From NCBI GenBank assembly GCA_032586195.1, contig JAWHQP010000004.1, positions 62,001 to 126,000 of the forward strand: a DNA stretch of 64,000 bases. The letters run 5' to 3'. The stretch is from JAWHQP01 sp032586195 (lineage in GTDB: Bacteria; Pseudomonadota; Gammaproteobacteria; Enterobacterales; Pasteurellaceae). The number at the start of each line of letters is the position of its first letter. The first letter of the stretch is position 1. Under the pieces are notes generated by a model. The model made no database searches. It was not told where the DNA came from and was given only the letters and a program-made list of their open reading frames with translations. A program made the translations under genes and the position numbers. Of the stretch, positions 15,568 through 24,848 are shown piece after piece.

Positions 15568-16956
15568 TTACCACCATGAAATCCAGAAGAAATAAGACAA
15601 TCCGCCTAATATGGCGATACAGGCAAGATTTAATATTAATCCTACCTTCACCATTTCCTGCTGTTTAATGTAACCCGTGGCGAAAACAATAGCATTCGGC
15701 GGCGTGGCGATCGGCAGCATAAAGGCACAGGAGGCACCGCAGGCAATAATTGCCGCGAGCGAAAGCGGCGGCAAGCCGAGGGATTTTGCCACACTGATAA
15801 AAATAGGCAGCATGAGGGCAGCACTTGCGGTGTTTGATGTAAATTCGGTGAGGAATACGATAAATGCCGTTAACAGGCAGGTCATAACCAGCCAGTGCCG
15901 GTTGCCGATATAATTGACGATAGTATCCGCCATGATTTTGCTGGCACCGGTATTTTTTAATACGATACTGAGTACCAGACCGCCGCCGAACAGCATTAAT
16001 ACTCCCCATTCGGTACGGTTTTGTATTTCGCTCCAGGTGGCGGTGTTGCAGATACAGAGCATAACCACTGCCGTCATGGCAATTACCGCATCAAAATTTC
16101 TGATACTTTGGCTAAGCCCTAGGTGTTCACGCAGGATAGGCTCAATAACGCTGCCGAACGTCAACAAAATTGCAGTAAGGAGAAAGATCACCAATGTGGC
16201 GAGGCGTTTACCGTTCATTGGAATGGTTTCAACTTCCGCTTCAAAAGGAATGTTGAAATTCGGACGCAGCACAATCCATAAAGCAAGCACCATAGAGATT
16301 AACAACAGAATCATAACGGGAATGCCGTAAGGCAGCCATTCCGAAAAAGTGATATGAATTTGTGACGCAAGCAGCGCGTTCGGTGCGGAACCTACCAAGG
16401 TGCCGATGCCACCGATACTGGAACTGAACGCGACGGCCAGCAAAACGAAAACATAAATATTACGATGCTGTTTGACATCAAGCTTATGCAGAGTGCCTAG
16501 AGCTAACGGCAGCATCATGGCGCAAACTGCCGTGTTGTTGATAAAAAGTGAAAGCAGGGCGGTGACTCCGATAAGGTAAAGCACGGTCAGTTTTAAATTG
16601 CCTTTGGCAAGACGGATAACGTAGCTTGCGATCCACAGATCGATTTTCTGAATATTGAGCACCGCGGCGATAACAAATCCTCCGAAGAACATAAAAATGA
16701 TCGGTTCGGAGAAAGGAGCAAAGGCTTCTTTGGTGGAAAGCACGTTTAAACCGATGGCGAAAAGTGGCACCATTAAAGAAGTCACCGTAATATTAAATGC
16801 CTCGGTCAGCCATAGCACGCCCACGAAAACAAGCAATGCCAAACCCTTATTTTCCATCGGGTTGAACGGCAGACGGTTGATTAATAGAAAAAACAGCACG
16901 ATATCGACGGCAAGTATAATGCCACCCCTGATCGGATTTTTAGTAGTACTAGACAT
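15568..16956 (-). CDS. DASS/SLC13-family sodium:anion symporter
   Basis: 462 residues when started at MSSTTKNPIRGG (16956), preceded by a clear GGAGG; a longer frame to 17040 lacks such support. About 11-12 hydrophobic segments are present. The family hallmarks are present twice: SLFINNTAVCAMMLPLA (near residue 140) and the SLC13 signature TSNTASAALMLPI (near residue 378). GGFVIAAVLNIQKIDLWIA is also typical. It probably imports or exchanges di- or tricarboxylates (succinate, malate, citrate) or sulfate with Na+. That would fit a succinate-forming rumen bacterium, but the substrate cannot be read from sequence. An uptake sequence lies downstream at 15544-15552. Confidence 0.85.
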   Translation of the reverse strand: MSSTTKNPIRGGIILAVDIVLFFLLINRLPFNPMENKGLALLVFVGVLWLTEAFNITVTSLMVPLFAIGLNVLSTKEAFAPFSEPIIFMFFGGFVIAAVLNIQKIDLWIASYVIRLAKGNLKLTVLYLIGVTALLSLFINNTAVCAMMLPLALGTLHKLDVKQHRNIYVFVLLAVAFSSSIGGIGTLVGSAPNALLASQIHITFSEWLPYGIPVMILLLISMVLALWIVLRPNFNIPFEAEVETIPMNGKRLATLVIFLLTAILLTFGSVIEPILREHLGLSQSIRNFDAVIAMTAVVMLCICNTATWSEIQNRTEWGVLMLFGGGLVLSIVLKNTGASKIMADTIVNYIGNRHWLVMTCLLTAFIVFLTEFTSNTASAALMLPIFISVAKSLGLPPLSLAAIIACGASCAFMLPIATPPNAIVFATGYIKQQEMVKVGLILNLACIAILGGLSYFFWISWW

Positions 16957-17276
16957 AGAGAGTCCTCCGTTGTGTTTGCATATCGGAACCGCCGTTTCAT
17001 CTGGGTGAAACTTATTCGGTCCGTTTTGACGATATCGCATTTTGGATAAATGTAAATAGCGATAAATAAAAATAATTAAAACCAGATAAATTTTAATATA
17101 TTTTTATTTTTGTAATGGATAAAATCTAATTTCTGTTGGAATAACGATTATGTTTTAGATTTTATTTAATCTGTGACTGAAGCGGATTTATTGATGATTT
17201 ATCGATTCATCTCTTAAAGTGCGGTGCTTTTTTCGGTAGAATATGAATTTATTTTTACACTTTATGAATTTTCCTC

Positions 17277-18203
17277 ATGAAACCGATATTTCTTGAATTA
17301 CGTCATCTGAAGACCCTGATTGCACTGAGAGAAACGGGCAGCGTCTCTTTGGCGGCTAAACGTGTTTATCTCACTCAATCGGCGCTTTCCCACCAATTAA
17401 AATTACTGGAAGAACAATATGGTTTGCCGTTGTTTGAACGCAAAAGTTCGCCGCTGCGTTTTACTGCGGCGGGTGAGCGCTTAATTCGTCTCGCCGAGGA
17501 TATTTTGCCGAAAGTGGTAGCCGCGGAACGCGATCTTTTCCGCGTAAAGCAAGGTGAAGCGGGCGAATTGCGGATTGCGGTGGAATGTCATACCTGTTTC
17601 GACTGGCTGATGCCGGCAATGGACAGTTTCCGTCAGCATTGGCCCTTGGTGGAACTGGATATTGTGTCGGGTTTTCATACGGATACGGTAGGATTGCTGC
17701 TTACACATCGCGCCGACTGGGCGGTGGTGTCTGAAGTGGAAGAAACCGCCGGCGTCGTGCATAAACCGTTGTTTTCCTATGAAATGGTCGGTTTATGTGC
17801 GAAAGATCATCCATTGGCAGGTAAAGAAATCTGGAATGCGGAAGATTTCGCCGATCAAACCTGGATCACTTATCCCGTCCCGGACGATATGCTGGATTTA
17901 TTGCGTCAGGTGTTGCGCCCGGCGGGTGTGAACCCTGTGCGCCGTACCAGCGAACTGACTATCGCCATCATTCAGCTGGTGGCGAGCAAACGCGGGATTG
18001 CCGCAATGCCGTTCTGGGCGGCCAAGCCCTATCTGGATCGCGGTTATGTGGTAGCCCGCAAAATCACGCAGCAGGGTCTGTACAGCAATCTTTATGCCGC
18101 ATTCCGTGAAGAAGATGTGAATACGGCATATCTTGATGATTTCTATGAAACGGTAAAATCGCAAAGTTTTGCCACTTTACCGGGGCTTTCCATCTTAGAT
18201 TAG
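17277..18203 (+). CDS. metR: LysR-family regulator MetR
   Basis: 308 residues. The N-terminal winged HTH (LRHLKTLIALRETGSVSLAAKRVYLTQSALSHQLKLLE) and the conserved GELRIAVECHTCFDWLMPAMD are characteristic of MetR, the homocysteine-responsive activator of methionine genes. Length matches the E. coli protein (317). The start at 17277 is directly upstream of FLELRHL, as in relatives. An uptake sequence lies 50 nt upstream (17217-17225). It is followed at 7 nt by azlC and azlD. This suggests that the exporter pair is under methionine/homocysteine control, which is inferred from the operon. Confidence 0.9.
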   Translation: MKPIFLELRHLKTLIALRETGSVSLAAKRVYLTQSALSHQLKLLEEQYGLPLFERKSSPLRFTAAGERLIRLAEDILPKVVAAERDLFRVKQGEAGELRIAVECHTCFDWLMPAMDSFRQHWPLVELDIVSGFHTDTVGLLLTHRADWAVVSEVEETAGVVHKPLFSYEMVGLCAKDHPLAGKEIWNAEDFADQTWITYPVPDDMLDLLRQVLRPAGVNPVRRTSELTIAIIQLVASKRGIAAMPFWAAKPYLDRGYVVARKITQQGLYSNLYAAFREEDVNTAYLDDFYETVKSQSFATLPGLSILD

Positions 18204-18210
18204 TATTATT

Positions 18211-18978
18211 ATGTCAGACGTTATTTCATCTCCGCATTCGATCCGTGATGCGGCAAAAGCGGCATTGCCTTACTCCGCTCCTATGATTGCAGGGTTTCTT
18301 TTCCTCGGCATTACCTACGGTATTTACATGAAAGCCTTAGGCTTCAGCGTTTGGTATCCATTGTTAATGGCGGCTTTGATTTACGCGGGTTCGGTTGAAT
18401 TTATCGTGGCGGCGGCGTTAGTCGCTCCCTTTGCGCCCGCCGCGACTCTGCTGGTTTGTTTAATGGTCAGCGGACGGCAGGTTTTTTACGGCATTTCTAT
18501 GCTGGAAAAATATGGGGCTCGGGTGGGCAAAAAACGCTGGTATCTTATTGCCTCTTTGGTGGATGAAGCCTTTTCGCTGAACTATATGGCGAGAGTGCCC
18601 GCTCATATTGATAAGGGCTGGTACTATCTGTTTGTCAGCCTGTATCTGCATATTTACTGGGTGCTGGGGGCGGTAGTGGGTAACCTGTTCGGCAATATTC
18701 TTCCCTTTGATCTGAAAGGCGTGGAATTCGGCATGATCGCTTTGTTTATTGTGATCTTTGCGGAAAACTGGTCGAAGGAAAAATCCCATGAGAGTTCGTT
18801 GCTCGGTCTGGGGATTGCATTTTTATGCCTTATTACGGTCGGCAAGGATAGCTTTCTGATTCCGACATTATTGTTCATCTGGGCGGCGTTAACCCTGCGA
18901 CGGCCGAAATTAGGCACGAAATTGCGCCGAATTGAACAACAGTCCGCTTCATTATCCGAGGGAGAATCACAACAATGA
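18211..18978 (+). CDS. azlC: AzlC/YgaZ-type branched-chain amino acid exporter, large subunit
   Basis: 255 residues with about seven TM segments. Family blocks GITYGIYMKALGFSVWYPLLMAALIYAGSVEF and LMVSGRQVFYGISML are clear, and the following loop LVDEAFSLN is typical. With the small subunit encoded next, it forms an inner-membrane exporter; the E. coli YgaZH pair exports valine and the Corynebacterium BrnFE pair also exports methionine. Overlap of four bases (ATGA at 18975-18978) with azlD shows translational coupling. The neighbouring metR makes methionine a plausible substrate. Confidence 0.88.
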   Translation: MSDVISSPHSIRDAAKAALPYSAPMIAGFLFLGITYGIYMKALGFSVWYPLLMAALIYAGSVEFIVAAALVAPFAPAATLLVCLMVSGRQVFYGISMLEKYGARVGKKRWYLIASLVDEAFSLNYMARVPAHIDKGWYYLFVSLYLHIYWVLGAVVGNLFGNILPFDLKGVEFGMIALFIVIFAENWSKEKSHESSLLGLGIAFLCLITVGKDSFLIPTLLFIWAALTLRRPKLGTKLRRIEQQSASLSEGESQQ

Positions 18979-19304
18979 CGGTCACGCAGCATATTATTAC
19001 CATTGCCATGGGCATTATCGGCGTGCATTGTTGCCGCGTGCTGCCGTTTCTGGTCTTTCCGCCGAATCGTCCGATTCCCGAATATATCCGTTATCTGGGC
19101 AAGGTGCTGCCGGCGGCGATGTTTGGTATGCTGGTGGTGTATTGTTATAAAAATGTGGATGTTTTCGCCGGATACCACGGTATCCCTGAATTTATCGCGG
19201 GGATCGTCACTCTTTATCTTCATCTGTGGAAGAGAAACATGTTTCTCTCGATATTTGTGGGCACGGCGTTGTATATGGTGCTGGTTCAGAAGATTTTTCT
19301 GTAA
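18975..19304 (+). CDS. azlD: AzlD/YgaH-type exporter small subunit
   Basis: 109 residues with four TM segments. The opening TVTQHIITIAMGIIGVHCCRVLPFLVFP and IPEYIRYLGKVLPAAMFGMLVVYC match the AzlD family, whose members are about 100-110 residues. It overlaps the azlC stop by 4 nt and should form the exporter with AzlC. A hairpin terminator follows 9 nt after the stop. Confidence 0.88.
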   Translation: MTVTQHIITIAMGIIGVHCCRVLPFLVFPPNRPIPEYIRYLGKVLPAAMFGMLVVYCYKNVDVFAGYHGIPEFIAGIVTLYLHLWKRNMFLSIFVGTALYMVLVQKIFL

Positions 19305-19312
19305 GTGCCGCC

Positions 19313-19353
19313 AAGCGCGGTGCTGAAAAACGCCATTTTTCGACACCGCACTT
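19313..19353 (+). terminator. Paired uptake-sequence terminator after azlD
   Basis: AAGCGCGGTGCTGAAAAA and the inverted TTTTTCGACACCGCACTT form a long imperfect stem around a short ACGCCA loop. One arm is a canonical uptake sequence (19345-19353) and the other a one-base variant. Inverted uptake-sequence pairs act as terminators in Pasteurellaceae. Confidence 0.8.
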
Positions 19354-19391
19354 TAGGCATTACACCATGACGGTTAACGGATAATTTAAAC

Positions 19392-20102
19392 ATGAAAGCG
19401 ATAAAATTTTTCACCGCGTTTGCGGCTTTGTTGCTGTCTGGCTGCTCGGCTCATCAGCCGACTATTGCGCTGGACCCGGGACATACGCCGCAGCAGGCGG
19501 GAGCGCTGGACGTGCGGGGAATATATGAAGTGGCTTATAATGATCGCTTCGCCGCGGAACTGGCACAATCACTCCGTCATGCCGGCTGGCATGTTATCCT
19601 GACCCGTCAGCCGGGGCAGGCTATCGGCTTACACCGGCGAGCCGAATTAGCCAATCAACTGAAAGCGAAGATATTTTTATCTATTCATCATGATTCCGCT
19701 CAGACGCGTTATCTGAAATCCGTCAGCTATCAGGGCAAACCGGCTTGGCAAACCGTTCGTCCGATTCAGGGTTCATCCCTGTATGTGTCGGGAAAAAATC
19801 CGCGATTCGGGCAATCTTTGGCGGTTGCCGAAAGTATCGGTAGGCAATTGAATTTTATCGGACGTCAGCCCGCGTTGCATCATAGCGAGCCGATTAACGG
19901 GGAAAACCGGCCGTTGCTTAATGCGGAATACGCGATTTATCAATACGATGATCTCGCGGTGCTACGCTTAACCCGAATGCCGGCGGTGTTGCTGGAAATG
20001 GGCGTTATTGTAGATCAGCGGGATGAGAATTTAATAGAAAATCCGATTTATCGTCAGAAAATGCTGCGCGCCATAGTGAACGGACTTGCGCCGTTTCAAT
20101 AA
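19392..20102 (+). CDS. N-acetylmuramoyl-L-alanine amidase (Amidase_3) lipoprotein
   Basis: 236 residues. The lipobox LLLSGC gives lipidation at Cys18. The Amidase_3 zinc site is visible: H in IALDPGHTP, E in YEVAYND, H in FLSIHHDSA and the catalytic E in PAVLLEMGVI near the C-terminus. It hydrolyses the bond between MurNAc and the stem peptide. Lipid anchoring and the absence of an AMIN domain or LysM repeats separate it from AmiA/B/C. The position of a separate helix blocking the site, as in AmiC, is not evident. It is a stand-alone gene bounded by the azlD terminator and an uptake sequence at 20120-20128. Confidence 0.85.
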   Translation: MKAIKFFTAFAALLLSGCSAHQPTIALDPGHTPQQAGALDVRGIYEVAYNDRFAAELAQSLRHAGWHVILTRQPGQAIGLHRRAELANQLKAKIFLSIHHDSAQTRYLKSVSYQGKPAWQTVRPIQGSSLYVSGKNPRFGQSLAVAESIGRQLNFIGRQPALHHSEPINGENRPLLNAEYAIYQYDDLAVLRLTRMPAVLLEMGVIVDQRDENLIENPIYRQKMLRAIVNGLAPFQ

Positions 20103-20221
20103 AAACTCAAAAATTCAGCACCGCACTTTGCTTTCGTTTGTCGCGTTGTCGCTAAAAACGGCTTTTGATTTGTTATCCGATCCTTATGAATGAAAAACAA
20201 GGAAGGCGCGTTCGAAAGACC

Positions 20222-23200
20222 TTAGCTAAGCAATTCCAACAATGCCTGCACCGGATGTTTCAGCCGTTCGCCGTTCAAACGGTGAACCTGGCTGCGGCAG
20301 GAATAGCCGGTGGCGAGACAGAATGCCGGATTTTTCCCGTTTAATTTTGCTCGCCAGGAGACGTCAAAAATATCCTCTGACATTTGTCGGTTGCGCACTT
20401 CGTGGCCGAACACGCCCGCCATACCGCAGCAGCCGACATTTTCAATGTGCAGCCGCTGGCCGAATTTCGCAAAAATTTGCTGCCATTCCCGCGGGCTGTT
20501 CGGCATCGCGGTTGCTTCGGTGCAGTGAGGGAATAAATACCATGCGGAGGCGGCTTCGCCGTCGTTTCGCGGCGAAGTGCGGTGCTGAATTTTGGCGTTT
20601 TTTAACGCCGTTTGCAGGGTAGCGGAATCAAGTTGTCGTTTGAGCCATTCGTGCGCGGTGACGACATGAAAATGACCGCGTTCCGCTCCCAACACTTCCT
20701 TATATTCGTCGCGATAGGACAACACAATGGCGGGATCCACTCCCACCAGCGGCACGCCTAAACGTGATACGCGATTGAGCATTTCCGCCTGATTTCCGGC
20801 GGTTTTAGCAAATTGGCGCAAAAAGCCTTTAATATGCATAGCCTTGCCGTTCGGCTTGAACGGCAGCAGCACGGGTTCAAAGCCCAGTTTTTTACTGAGC
20901 GCCACGAAATCCGCCACCACTTTGGCATCATAATAGGAAGTGTAAGGGTCTTGCACCACCAGCAGCATATCGGCCTTTTCCGCGGCGGAGAGCTGTTCCA
21001 AACTTTCCAGCGATCTGCCCTGATAGCCGATTTCCACCAGCCGCGATTGCAGACTCGGCTCGGACAGCAGCGGTAAATCCGTCATGCCGAGGGCTTTTTC
21101 CACGGTTTTCTGTACTAATTTCGTTCTGATAAAGAAATTGAAAAATTTCGGCTGTTTCGCCATATAGGGTGCCGCCAGCTCTAAATTGGCGACCACGTAA
21201 TCCTTTGCCGGGCGTAAATAGCGGCTGTGGTAAAAATAAAAGAATTTGGCGCGGAAGTCCGCCACGTCGATTTTTATCGGACATTGGCTGGCACAGGCTT
21301 TACAGGCAAGGCAGCTATCCATTGCCGCTTTGACTTCGTGGCTGAAATCATATTCTTTCTTTTTATTGAATTGGTTACGAATTTTGCCGACGAGATCGGA
21401 CAATTTGATTTCCGCCGTTCTGAAATTCAACTGTTCGGGCGTGACGTTTTCGTTCGCCATTAGCCGCAACCATTCCCGCACCATGCCCGCCCGACCTTTC
21501 GGAGAGAAGACACGGTTGCGGCTGACCTTCATGGACGGGCACATGGTACTGTGTACGTCAAAGTTAAAGCATAACCCGTTGCCGTTACAGTTCATCGCTC
21601 CGGTGTATTCTTCGCGCATGGCGATAGGAATTTGCCTATCCTGATCGGCGCGCATCGGCGACAGAATGGAGTAGAGTTCCTGCTCACTGTTTAAGGCGGT
21701 GCAGATTTTGCCCGGGTTTAAGCGGTTGTGCGGATCGAACAAAAATTTAATATAGCGTAATTCCCGCCATAATTCGGGCGTGAAGAATTTTTCCCCGTAG
21801 TAGGAACGCATACCTTTGCCGTGTTCTCCCCAGATTAAACCGCCATATTTGCGGGTGAGTGCCGCCACGCTGTCGGAGATCTGTTTGAACAATTTGACCT
21901 GTTCTCTATCGGTGAGATCCAACGCTGGGCGGACGTGCAGTACGCCGGCATCCACATGACCGAACATGCCGTACTGTAGATGATGGCTGTCTAACAGAGC
22001 ACGGAATTCCGTGATGTAATCCGCCAGATTTTCCGGCGGCACACAGGTGTCTTCCACAAAAGGAATCGGCTTGGCGGCTCCTTTCGCGTTGCCGAGTAGC
22101 CCCACCGCTTTTTTGCGCATGGCATAAATGCGTTCAATAGACGGTAGATCGGTACAGAGCTGATAGCCGATGATATTGTCCTGCCGGGCGGCAATTTTTT
22201 CCTCCAGGCTGGCACAAAGAGCGTTCACCTGTTTATCAATTAAAGCCTTATTGTTGCCGGCGAATTCAACGATATTCAGCCCTAAAATCGGGTTTTGCTC
22301 ATCTTCCGTCAGTAATTCTTTGACCGAATGCCAGATAATATCCTCTTTGGCAAGATTCAACACCTTGGAATCCACCGTTTCCACCGAGAGGGCGTTGGCT
22401 TTCACCATGAACGGCGCATTGCGCAGGGCGGCATCAAAGGAGTCGTACTTAATGTTAATGAGCGTGCGGATTTGCGGAATCGGCGTGAGATCGAGGGTTG
22501 CCTCGCAGATAAATGCCAGCGAGCCTTCGGAGCCGGTCAGAATGCGGGTGAGATTGAATTCGCTTTCATCCTGATTGAACACGTTTTTTAAATCATAACC
22601 GGTCAGAAAACGATTCAGTTGCGGCAGATCCTGTAAAATTTGCCGGCGTTTTTCTTTACAGCGATGAAAAACTTCGCTATGCAATCGTTTGCTTTCCGGG
22701 CTTAAATTTAATGCGTCGATATCCTGCAAAACTCGTTCTGACGACACCGCACTTGTATCAATTATTTCACCGTTTATCAACACCGCCCGCAGGCCTAGCA
22801 CATGGTCGGATGTTTTGCCGTATTGCAGCGACCCCTGACCCGAGGCATCCGTATTGATCATCCCGCCGAGAGTTGCCCGGTTGCTGGTGGACAGTTCCGG
22901 GGCAAAAAAGAGCCCGTGCGGTTTAAGAAAGCGGTTGAGCTGATCTTTAACTACGCCGGCTTGCACGCGCACCCAACGCTGTTCGACGTTCAGTTCTAAA
23001 ATGCCGGTCATATGGCGGGAAAGATCCACAATAATATTATTGTTAATGGACTGACCGTTGGTGCCTGTGCCGCCACCGCGCGGCGTGAAGGTGAGGGATT
23101 GGTATTTTTCCCGCTGAGCCAGTTTGGTCAGGCGTATTACGTCTGCGACTGATTTAGGAAAGAGTAATGCCTGAGGCAACTGCTGATAAACGCTGTTATC

Positions 23201-23329
23201 GGTGGCGAGGCTTAAACGATCCGCATAATTGGAGGCAATGTCGCCTTCAAAATGCTGGGTTCGGAGATCGTTCAGATAATCGGAAACCAAGGGAAGAAGT
23301 CGGGGAATATCTTTCAAACGGGGTAGCAT
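20222..23329 (-). CDS. ydiJ: YdiJ: FAD- and Fe-S-containing D-2-hydroxyacid dehydrogenase
   Basis: 1035 residues starting at MLPRLKDIP (E. coli YdiJ 1018). The N-terminal half is an FAD_binding_4/FAD-oxidase_C flavoenzyme: PRGGGTGTNGQS (FAD pyrophosphate site), NRATLGGMINTDASGQGS and the C-terminal block HVDAGVLHVRPALD ... WGEHGKGMRS. The second half holds a 4Fe-4S ferredoxin motif (CNGNGLCFNFDVHSTMCPS and CLACKACASQCPIKID). A CCG-type domain follows with GCCGMAGVFGHE near residue 980. The single-chain fusion oxidises D-lactate or D-2-hydroxyglutarate with electrons to the quinone pool. Internal uptake sequences at 20575-20583 and 22746-22754 support a long-resident gene. Confidence 0.9.
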   Translation of the reverse strand: MLPRLKDIPRLLPLVSDYLNDLRTQHFEGDIASNYADRLSLATDNSVYQQLPQALLFPKSVADVIRLTKLAQREKYQSLTFTPRGGGTGTNGQSINNNIIVDLSRHMTGILELNVEQRWVRVQAGVVKDQLNRFLKPHGLFFAPELSTSNRATLGGMINTDASGQGSLQYGKTSDHVLGLRAVLINGEIIDTSAVSSERVLQDIDALNLSPESKRLHSEVFHRCKEKRRQILQDLPQLNRFLTGYDLKNVFNQDESEFNLTRILTGSEGSLAFICEATLDLTPIPQIRTLINIKYDSFDAALRNAPFMVKANALSVETVDSKVLNLAKEDIIWHSVKELLTEDEQNPILGLNIVEFAGNNKALIDKQVNALCASLEEKIAARQDNIIGYQLCTDLPSIERIYAMRKKAVGLLGNAKGAAKPIPFVEDTCVPPENLADYITEFRALLDSHHLQYGMFGHVDAGVLHVRPALDLTDREQVKLFKQISDSVAALTRKYGGLIWGEHGKGMRSYYGEKFFTPELWRELRYIKFLFDPHNRLNPGKICTALNSEQELYSILSPMRADQDRQIPIAMREEYTGAMNCNGNGLCFNFDVHSTMCPSMKVSRNRVFSPKGRAGMVREWLRLMANENVTPEQLNFRTAEIKLSDLVGKIRNQFNKKKEYDFSHEVKAAMDSCLACKACASQCPIKIDVADFRAKFFYFYHSRYLRPAKDYVVANLELAAPYMAKQPKFFNFFIRTKLVQKTVEKALGMTDLPLLSEPSLQSRLVEIGYQGRSLESLEQLSAAEKADMLLVVQDPYTSYYDAKVVADFVALSKKLGFEPVLLPFKPNGKAMHIKGFLRQFAKTAGNQAEMLNRVSRLGVPLVGVDPAIVLSYRDEYKEVLGAERGHFHVVTAHEWLKRQLDSATLQTALKNAKIQHRTSPRNDGEAASAWYLFPHCTEATAMPNSPREWQQIFAKFGQRLHIENVGCCGMAGVFGHEVRNRQMSEDIFDVSWRAKLNGKNPAFCLATGYSCRSQVHRLNGERLKHPVQALLELLS

Positions 23330-23350
23330 GGTAATCACTCTTATAAACAA

Positions 23351-23718
23351 AAATTGAATTAATTTATTATAGGATCTAAATAGATGTATTTAGAAAATCT
23401 TTAGCTTAAATTTGTAAAAATTTCAATGCATGAGCCTGTAAACAAATGTAAATTTATCAGGAAAAGAGATGAAAAAGAATATTTTTATAGCGGAAAAGTT
23501 TGCTTTTTAAAACTAAAATTAGGATAATTAATATCCATTCTTGAGCTTTAATAGTTGAAGAAAAGAGTTTTGAATAGCATTTTATTCAAAACCTGACAAT
23601 TATCGTCACAATTTATTGTGATGAAATTGTGTAATAAGAATTCTATGTACTGTCTTTGGATAGCGGCTTTAATTCTTATTCAATGTTTTTTCATTATGAT
23701 AATTAAGAGGATAACGCA
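23351..23718 (+). promoter_or_regulatory. Upstream region of ompA1 with candidate promoter and palindrome
   Basis: 368 nt without a gene. A possible sigma-70 promoter is TTGCTT (23500-23505) - 17 nt - GATAAT (23523-23528). A 16-bp palindrome TCACAAT-TT-ATTGTGA lies at 23606-23621. It is the mirror arrangement of a CRP site (TCACA-N6-TGTGA), so I do not call it CRP. AAGAGGA before the ATG is the ribosome-binding site. The long leader is usual for OmpA genes, which are post-transcriptionally regulated. Confidence 0.4.
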
Positions 23719-24801
23719 ATGAAAAAAACTGCAATCGCATTAGCAGTTGCTGGTTTAGCAGCAGCTTCAATCGCACAGGCAGCACCACAAGAAAATACTT
23801 TCTATGCCGGTGCCCGTGTGGGTTGGTCAACAGCTCGTGATGGTATTAGTCACGTTCGTGAGAATATTCCTAACGCAGTATCAACTAATAAGAACAGTGG
23901 TCAAACCACTTACGGTGTGTTTGGCGGTTACCAAATTCTTAACCAAAATAACTTTGGTTTAGCAGCTGAATTAGGCTATGACTACTACGGTGGCGCTAAA
24001 TGGGGCCTAAAAGATGCTAAAAAAGCAAAATTCACTAACCACGGTGTGAATTTAAGCATCAAACCAAGCTATGATTTGGGTAGTTTAACTCCCGCACTAG
24101 AAGGTTTGGATGTTTATACTCGTTTTGGTGCGGCTTTAGTTCGTTCTGATTATAAAGGCTACGGTGCTTCGTCAGACGTTCGCGCCCACTCATTAAAAGT
24201 ATCTCCGTTAGTAGCGGCCGGTTTAGAATACGCTATTCCCGGTTTCACCGATTTAGCGGCACGTGTTGAATATCAATACTTACACGGCGTTGGTCGTGAT
24301 AACAAAATCGCAGAAGACGCGGATTTCACTCCGGACATTCACAGCGTGACATTTGGTCTGTCTTACCGTTTCGGTCAGGGCGCGGTTCCGGCACCTGCTC
24401 CTGAAGTGGTAAATAAAACCTTTACTTTAAACAGTGATGTAACTTTCGCATTCAATAAAGCAACTTTAAGACCTGAAGCGGCAAATACTCTGGATGGCGT
24501 TTATAGTGAAATCACTCAGGTACAAAATCCGTCAATAGCCGTTGCCGGCTATGCTGACCGTATCGGTAAAGATGCGGCGAATCTGAAACTTTCCCAACAT
24601 CGTGCCGAAACGGTAGCTAACTATTTAGTTTCTAAAGGTGTTGATCAGAATACGATTTCTGCAACAGGTTATGGCGAAGCTAATCCTGTAACAGGTAATA
24701 CTTGTGACTCGGTTAAAGGCCGTAAAGCATTAATTGCCTGCTTGGCACCGGACCGTCGTGTAGAAGTTTCCGTACAAGGTAGCAAAGCAGTAACCATGTA
24801 A
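23719..24801 (+). CDS. ompA: OmpA family outer membrane protein (P5-like), copy 1
   Basis: 360 residues. Signal peptide MKKTAIALAVAGLAAASIAQA, then APQENTFYAGARVGW begins the eight-stranded barrel. A Pro-Ala hinge (GAVPAPAPEV near residue 230) leads to the peptidoglycan-binding OmpA domain: FAFNKATLRPEA, VAGYADRIG.DAANLKLSQHRAETV and CLAPDRRVEV with two conserved cysteines (NTCDSVKG and LIACLAP). It anchors the outer membrane to the wall. It is followed by its own terminator and then by a close paralogue; the two differ mainly in surface loops 1 and 2 of the barrel. Confidence 0.95.
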   Translation: MKKTAIALAVAGLAAASIAQAAPQENTFYAGARVGWSTARDGISHVRENIPNAVSTNKNSGQTTYGVFGGYQILNQNNFGLAAELGYDYYGGAKWGLKDAKKAKFTNHGVNLSIKPSYDLGSLTPALEGLDVYTRFGAALVRSDYKGYGASSDVRAHSLKVSPLVAAGLEYAIPGFTDLAARVEYQYLHGVGRDNKIAEDADFTPDIHSVTFGLSYRFGQGAVPAPAPEVVNKTFTLNSDVTFAFNKATLRPEAANTLDGVYSEITQVQNPSIAVAGYADRIGKDAANLKLSQHRAETVANYLVSKGVDQNTISATGYGEANPVTGNTCDSVKGRKALIACLAPDRRVEVSVQGSKAVTM

Positions 24802-24822
24802 TTTATGACATAGTTTATTTCG

Positions 24823-24848
24823 AAAGCCTGGATGAAAATCCAGGCTTT
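24823..24848 (+). terminator. Rho-independent terminator after ompA copy 1
   Basis: AAAGCCTGGAT (24823-24833) / ATCCAGGCTTT (24838-24848) with a GAAA tetraloop is followed by a T-run. A canonical terminator. Confidence 0.9.

Noticed and set aside
15374..15577. 67-codon frame between the lipoprotein and the DASS transporter
   Set aside because: It overlaps both neighbours at the ends, has no ribosome-binding site and runs through an uptake sequence.
18654..19346. 230-codon frame antisense to azlC and azlD
   Set aside because: Its residues are His/Arg/Asn-rich shadow translation; the sense genes have clear families and coupled start/stop.
23606..23621. CRP binding site upstream of ompA
   Set aside because: The half-sites are in the reverse order (TCACA-N6-TGTGA), not TGTGA-N6-TCACA.
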